Origin: Candidatus Rokubacteria bacterium RIFCSPLOWO2_02_FULL_72_37
GTDB taxonomy: Bacteria > Methylomirabilota > Methylomirabilia > Rokubacteriales > CSP1-6
Direction of reading: 5' to 3'
Length of the DNA stretch: 17,063 nt
Assembly: GCA_001790315.1 (NCBI GenBank)
Contig: MGCE01000015.1
Coordinates: 1-17,063 of the forward strand
The notes below the pieces were generated by a model. The model saw only the letters and a list, made by a program, of their open reading frames with translations. It was not told where the DNA came from and made no database searches. Shown here one piece after another: positions 13,037 to 17,063 of the stretch (the first letter of the stretch is position 1; every line of letters begins with the position of its first letter). A program made the position numbers and the translations under genes.

Positions 13037-14671
13037 ATGAAGGCCGCGGCGGTGGTTGCGGAGATCCTCAAGCGCGAAGGCGTGCAGTTCCTCATCGGCT
13101 ATCCGGTCAACCCCGTCATCGAGGCCGCCGCGGAGGCGGACATCCGGACGATCATCGTGCGCCAGGAGCGCACCGGGCTCCACATGGCGGACGCCGTGAG
13201 CCGCGTCTCGTCCGGCCAGCGCATCGGGGTCTTCGCCATGCAGCACGGTCCGGGGACGGAGAACTCGTTCGGCGGCGTGGCGCAGGCCTTCGGCGACTCG
13301 GTGCCGATCGTGGTCCTCCCCGGCGGCTATCCACGCCGGCTCCTGAACATCCCGCCGAACTTCAGCTCCTTCCTCAACTACCAGCACATCACCAAGTGGG
13401 CCGAGCAGGTCGTGCTGCCGGACGCCGTGCCGGCCGCGATGCGGCGGGCGTTCACGCAGGTCAGGAACGGCCGGCCGCGGCCGGTCCTGGTCGAGCTGCC
13501 GGTGGACCTCCTCCGCGAGGACGTGCCCGACGACTGGACCTACACGCCCGCGCCGCGGCTGCGTGTGGCCCCCGATCCCGCGGACGTGGCGCGGGTGGCC
13601 GAGGCGCTCGTCGCCGCGGAGCGGCCGGTGATCTACGCCGGCCAGGGCGTGCACTACGCCCGCGCGTGGCAGGCGCTGCGCGAGCTCGCCGAGCTGCTCG
13701 AGGCGCCGGTGACGACGAGCCTCCAGGGCAAGAGCGCGTTCCCGGAGACGCACCCGCTCGCCCTCGGCTCCGGCGGCCGCTCGATCTCGAAGCAGCTCCA
13801 CCACTTCCTGGCGAGCGCCGACCTGATCTTCGGCATCGGCTGCAGCTTCGCGACGACGAACTACGGCGTGGCCATGCCCCGGGGCAAGCCGATCGTCCAC
13901 GCCACGCTCGACCCGACGGACGTCAACAAGGACGTGCCCGCCGCGCTCGCGCTGATCGGCGACGCCGAGCTGACGCTCCGCGCCCTCCTCGCCGAGGTGG
14001 GAGATCGGTTGAAGGGCCGGCCGCGCGGGCGCGCCGCCGCGGTCACCCAGGAGATCCGGACGCTCAAGAGCGCCTGGCTCGCCCAGTGGATGCCGCGGCT
14101 CACCGCCGAGTCGACGCCGCTCTCGCCCTACCGGGTGCTGTGGGACCTCATGCACACCGTGGACGTCGCCAGCACCATCATCACCCACGACGCCGGGAGC
14201 CCGCGCGACCAGATCTCGCCCTTCTGGGAACCCGTGGCCCCGCTCACCTACATCGGCTGGGGCAAGACCACCCAGCTCGGCGCCGGGCTCGGGTTCGCGA
14301 TGGGCGCCAAGCTGGCGCAGCCGGACAAGCTCTGCATCAACGTCTGGGGCGACGCCGCGATCGGCTTCACGGGCATGGACTTCGAGACCGCGGTGCGCGA
14401 GCGCATCCCGATCCTCTCGGTGCTGCTCAACAACTTCTCGATGGCGATCGAGCTGAAGGTGATGAAGGCGGCCACGGAGAAGTACCGCTCGACCGACATC
14501 AGCGGCAACTACGCGGACTTCGCCCGGGCGCTCGGCGGCTGGGGCGAGCGCGTGACCGAGCCCGGGGCGATCGTGCCCGCCATCAAGCGGGCGATCGACC
14601 GGACGCGCGCGGGCACGCCCGCGCTGCTCGAGTTCATCACCGAGAAGGCGGTGGACTTCTCCATCTTCTGA
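13037..14671 (+). CDS. Thiamine-diphosphate-dependent enzyme (2-hydroxyacyl-CoA lyase/oxalyl-CoA decarboxylase-like)
   Basis: A 544-residue ThDP enzyme clearly different from the one at 10554. The Pyr domain has FLIGYPVNPVIEA and catalytic E44 in VRQERTGLHMADAVSR, then MQHGPGTENSFGGVAQAF. The middle domain includes RPVIYAGQGVHYA. The PP domain has GDA (438-440) instead of GDG, 24 residues, then N465-N466 in LLNNFSMAI. The GD-A-IGFTGMDFETAVR segment resembles oxalyl-CoA decarboxylase and 2-hydroxyacyl-CoA lyase (GDSAFGFSGME). A reaction on a CoA thioester would suit the two acyl-CoA dehydrogenase genes that follow after 14 nt and 19 nt; this is inference. GGGAGG (13025-13030) lies 6 nt before ATG 13037. 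It is the first gene of the operon, downstream of the large palindrome. Confidence 0.9.
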   Translation: MKAAAVVAEILKREGVQFLIGYPVNPVIEAAAEADIRTIIVRQERTGLHMADAVSRVSSGQRIGVFAMQHGPGTENSFGGVAQAFGDSVPIVVLPGGYPRRLLNIPPNFSSFLNYQHITKWAEQVVLPDAVPAAMRRAFTQVRNGRPRPVLVELPVDLLREDVPDDWTYTPAPRLRVAPDPADVARVAEALVAAERPVIYAGQGVHYARAWQALRELAELLEAPVTTSLQGKSAFPETHPLALGSGGRSISKQLHHFLASADLIFGIGCSFATTNYGVAMPRGKPIVHATLDPTDVNKDVPAALALIGDAELTLRALLAEVGDRLKGRPRGRAAAVTQEIRTLKSAWLAQWMPRLTAESTPLSPYRVLWDLMHTVDVASTIITHDAGSPRDQISPFWEPVAPLTYIGWGKTTQLGAGLGFAMGAKLAQPDKLCINVWGDAAIGFTGMDFETAVRERIPILSVLLNNFSMAIELKVMKAATEKYRSTDISGNYADFARALGGWGERVTEPGAIVPAIKRAIDRTRAGTPALLEFITEKAVDFSIF

Positions 14672-14685
14672 GAAGGGCGAGCGGG

Positions 14686-15834
14686 ATGAACAGATACGGC
14701 CTCACGGACACGCAGCGGGAGTTCCACGAGAGCGTCCGGCGCTTCGCGGACACGCGCATCGTCCCGCTGGCCGCGCGGATCGACGAGACGGACGAGTTCC
14801 CCGCGGACTTGTTCGCGGAGATGGCGGAGCTCGGCTACCTGGGCGCGCCGTACCCGCCCGAGTACGGGGGCGCGGGTGCGGACACCGTCATGGTCGCCCT
14901 GCTCCTCGAGGAGGTCTCGCGCGCCTCGGGCGCCGTCGGCAGCTCGCTCAACGCCCACATCAGCCTCGCCTCCTCGGTGCTCTATCATCACGGCACCGAG
15001 GCGCAGCGCCAGCGGCACCTGACGCGCCTGACCGCGGGGAAGGCGCTGGGCGCGTTCGGCCTCACCGAGCCCGGCGGCGGCTCGGACGCCGCCGCCTGCC
15101 GCACCCGCGCCGTGCGCGACGGCGATCACTACGTCGTCACGGGCTCGAAGGTCTTCAACACCAACGGTCCGGTCGCCGGCATCTTCGTCATCACCGCCCG
15201 CACCAGCGACGCGCCCGGCTCGCGCGGCGTGTCGGCCTTCGTCCTCGAGCGCGACGCGCCCGGCTTCACGGTCGGCACGCCGGACAAGAAGCACGGCGTC
15301 CACGGCTCCCCGACGGCCACGCTCCACTTCGACGGCGTCCGCGTGCCCGCCGAGAACCTCATCGGGCGGGAAGGCGAGGGCTTCCGCCAGTTCGCGCAGA
15401 CGCTCGACCGGGGGCGCATCAACGTCGCGGCGCTCGCCCTCGGCATCGGCCAGGCGGCGCTCGACGCGGCGGTCGCCTACGCCCGGCAACGCGAGCAGTT
15501 CGGCCGGCCGATCGCCGCCTACCAGGGCGTGCAGTTCCCGCTCGCCGAGGCGGCGACCGAGCTGGAAGCGGCACGGTTGCTGATCCTGAACGCCGCGCGG
15601 ATGGCCGACGCGGAGATGCCGATCAAGAAGGAGGCCGCGATGGCGAAGTTCTTCGCCGCCGAGGCCGCCCTCCGCGCCTGCGGCTCGGCCGTGGAGATCT
15701 TCGGGGGCTACGGGTACATGCGCGAGTTCCCCGTCGAGCGCTACCTGCGCGACGCCAAGATGTGCCAGATCGGGGAGGGCACGAGCCAGATCCAGCGCCT
15801 CATCATCGCGCGCGAGCTGCTGGGCCGGTTCTGA
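14686..15834 (+). CDS. Acyl-CoA dehydrogenase (short/medium-chain type)
   Basis: A 382-residue FAD enzyme that makes a trans-2,3 double bond in an acyl-CoA and passes electrons to ETF. All three domains are present: an all-alpha N-terminus (~5-117), the beta domain with FGLTEPGGGSDA (124-135) and a KVFNTNGPVAG flavin loop, and the C-terminal helices with GRINVAALALGIGQ, REQFGRPIAAYQGVQF, IFGGYGYM and IGEGTSQIQRLIIARELL. The catalytic base is E364 in GEGTSQIQ, the MCAD/SCAD position. The length is standard. A purine-rich AGAAGGGCGAGCGGG runs up to ATG 14686, 14 nt after the ThDP gene. It most resembles branched- or short-chain dehydrogenases, but chain length cannot be read reliably. Confidence 0.95.
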   Translation: MNRYGLTDTQREFHESVRRFADTRIVPLAARIDETDEFPADLFAEMAELGYLGAPYPPEYGGAGADTVMVALLLEEVSRASGAVGSSLNAHISLASSVLYHHGTEAQRQRHLTRLTAGKALGAFGLTEPGGGSDAAACRTRAVRDGDHYVVTGSKVFNTNGPVAGIFVITARTSDAPGSRGVSAFVLERDAPGFTVGTPDKKHGVHGSPTATLHFDGVRVPAENLIGREGEGFRQFAQTLDRGRINVAALALGIGQAALDAAVAYARQREQFGRPIAAYQGVQFPLAEAATELEAARLLILNAARMADAEMPIKKEAAMAKFFAAEAALRACGSAVEIFGGYGYMREFPVERYLRDAKMCQIGEGTSQIQRLIIARELLGRF

Positions 15835-15853
15835 CGCCGGGAGGAGGACCCGC

Positions 15854-17050
15854 ATGGACTTCGCGCCGTCACCACGCGCGCAGGCGCTGCTGGATCGTCT
15901 CACCACGTTCATGGAGCGTCACGTCTACCCGAACGAGCGCGCGTACGCCGAGCAGATCGCGGCATCGGGCGACCGCCACCACCGCCCGCAGATCGTCGAG
16001 ACGCTGAAGCAGCGGGCCCGGGAGGAGGGGCTCTGGAACCTCTTCCTGCCCGACCCGCGGCACGGGCCGGGCCTCACCAACGCCGAGTACGCCCCGCTCG
16101 CCGGCATGATGGGCCGCGTGGTCTGGGCCTCGGAGGTGTTCAACTGCTCGGCGCCCGACACCGGCAACATGGAGATCCTCGCGCAGTTCGGGACGCCCGC
16201 GCAGCAGGAGCGGTGGCTCCGTCCCCTCCTCGAGGGCCGCATCCGCAGCGGCTTCTCGATGACCGAGCCCACGGCGCCGGGCTCCGACCCCACGCAGCTC
16301 CAGACGCGGGCGGTGCGCTCGGGCGACGGCTGGGTGCTCACCGGCCGCAAGTGGTTCACCACGGGGGCGATGCACGCGAGCGTGTTCCTGGTCGTCGCCG
16401 TCAGCGACCCCGAGGCTCCGCGCCATCGCCGCGTGAGCCTCCTGCTGGTGCCCGCCGACGCGCCCGGCGTTCGCATCGTCCGCTCCGTGCCGGTGCTCGG
16501 CCACATCAGCAGCCCCGGCGAGTGCGAGGTCGCCTTCGAGGACGTGCGGGTGCCCGCCGCCGACCTGCTCGGGCGGGAGGGCGAGGGGTTCGCCGTCGCG
16601 CAGGCGCGCCTGGGACCGGGCCGCATCCATCACTGCATGCGCGCGGTCGGGATGGCGGATCGGGCCGTGGAGCTGATGGCGCGCCGGGCGGCGACGCGCC
16701 AGGTGGTCGGCGGCCCGCTCGCCGAGAAGCAGATGATCCAGGACTTCATCGCGCGCTCCCGCATCGAGGTCGAGGCCGCGCGGTTCCTGGTCCTCCACGC
16801 GGCGTGGACGATGGACACCGCGGGCAAGAAGGAGGCGTGGCCCGCGATCTCCATGGCGAAAGTCCTCGCGGCCCAGACCGCGTGCCGCGTCGTCGACCGG
16901 GCGATCCAGGTGCACGGCGGCCTCGGCGTCACCGACGACGTGCCGCTGGCGGCGATGTGGCGCTACGCCCGCATCCTCCGGATCGGCGACGGCGCCGACG
17001 AGGTGCACAAGGCGAAGCTCGCGGAGCACGAGCTCAGGCGGTGGCGCTGA
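15854..17050 (+). CDS. Acyl-CoA dehydrogenase (ACAD10/ACAD11-like)
   Basis: A 398-residue member of the acyl-CoA dehydrogenase family, of a different branch from its neighbour. It has a longer N-terminal helical region (FMERHVYPNERAYAEQI), the FAD-domain motif GFSMTEPTAPGSDP (133-146), RKWFTTGAMHASVFLVV, and a C-terminus with VHGGLGVTDD and RIGDGADEVHKAKLAEHEL (376-394). The DG-x-DEVH motif replaces the EGT-x-QIQ motif and is typical of the ACAD10/11 and caiA-like branch, where the acid residue at D379/D382 is in the active-site region. ACAD10/11 enzymes act on hydroxylated or branched acyl-CoAs, which fits a 2-hydroxyacyl-CoA lyase partner (inference). GGAGG (15843-15847) lies 6 nt before ATG 15854. 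It ends 13 nt before the window edge. Confidence 0.93.
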   Translation: MDFAPSPRAQALLDRLTTFMERHVYPNERAYAEQIAASGDRHHRPQIVETLKQRAREEGLWNLFLPDPRHGPGLTNAEYAPLAGMMGRVVWASEVFNCSAPDTGNMEILAQFGTPAQQERWLRPLLEGRIRSGFSMTEPTAPGSDPTQLQTRAVRSGDGWVLTGRKWFTTGAMHASVFLVVAVSDPEAPRHRRVSLLLVPADAPGVRIVRSVPVLGHISSPGECEVAFEDVRVPAADLLGREGEGFAVAQARLGPGRIHHCMRAVGMADRAVELMARRAATRQVVGGPLAEKQMIQDFIARSRIEVEAARFLVLHAAWTMDTAGKKEAWPAISMAKVLAAQTACRVVDRAIQVHGGLGVTDDVPLAAMWRYARILRIGDGADEVHKAKLAEHELRRWR

Positions 17051-17063
17051 TCGCCGGCGCCGA

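Noticed and set aside
12842..14188. Long minus-strand frame opposite the second ThDP enzyme, and other antisense frames over 300 residues
   Set aside because: Composition is Arg/Gly/Ala/Glu-rich without motifs, and the opposite strand carries a recognisable enzyme with a ribosome site. High GC makes such frames long by chance.
1..17063. Defence system, phage, CRISPR or toxin-antitoxin content
   Set aside because: No repeat-spacer pattern, integrase, nuclease, helicase or toxin-like small gene pair was seen; all gene space is metabolic, transport or membrane-related.

Overview
The window is a very GC-rich, densely packed stretch of bacterial chromosome with no RNA genes, insertion sequences or CRISPR arrays that I can see. 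The gene content (several ABC importers, an amidase, an LLM flavin/F420 oxidoreductase, thiamine-diphosphate enzymes, acyl-CoA dehydrogenases, EthD and cupin proteins) and the coding style suggest a free-living heterotroph from soil or groundwater. The uncultured Rokubacteria/Methylomirabilota type would fit, as would a high-GC proteobacterium. This placement is an impression from gene content only.

Layout. (1) 1-1158, minus strand: the first 386 codons of a family 5 (peptide-type) ABC substrate-binding protein, cut by the window edge, with a TTGACA promoter. (2) 1277-3790, plus: amidase, RidA-type deaminase and transglutaminase-like protein, probably one operon. (3) 3897-7730, plus: a complete binding-protein-dependent ABC importer (binding protein, fused two-half permease, ATPase). 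It is followed at 7727-7891 by a short reading frame that looks like the first ~50 residues of an acyl-CoA dehydrogenase, cut off where the next gene begins. (4) 7878-9842: a tandem EthD-domain protein on the minus strand, divergent from a cupin and an LLM oxidoreductase on the plus strand. (5) 9853-12155, minus: a thiamine-diphosphate enzyme and, downstream of it, a membrane-anchored protein of unknown function. (6) 12195-12818, plus: a DedA/VTT-type membrane protein. (7) 12860-12989: a near-perfect 42-bp inverted repeat around a 46-nt centre. (8) 13037-17050, plus: a second thiamine-diphosphate enzyme and two different acyl-CoA dehydrogenases, probably one catabolic operon.

Two kinds of translation start appear. 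Most genes have a clear purine-rich Shine-Dalgarno sequence 5-10 nt before the start. Four genes that head transcription units (amidase 1277, cupin 8582, VTT protein 12195, thiamine-diphosphate enzyme 12155) lack one and instead have a TAnnAT- or TATnnn-like -10 box ending 7-8 nt before the ATG. This is the layout expected for leaderless mRNAs, and it settles the start choice in these genes.

I do not see a clear new defence or mobile system. The items most worth following are the large palindrome, the operon-end acyl-CoA dehydrogenase remnant, the leaderless and back-to-back promoters, and the thiamine-diphosphate lyase/acyl-CoA dehydrogenase module.
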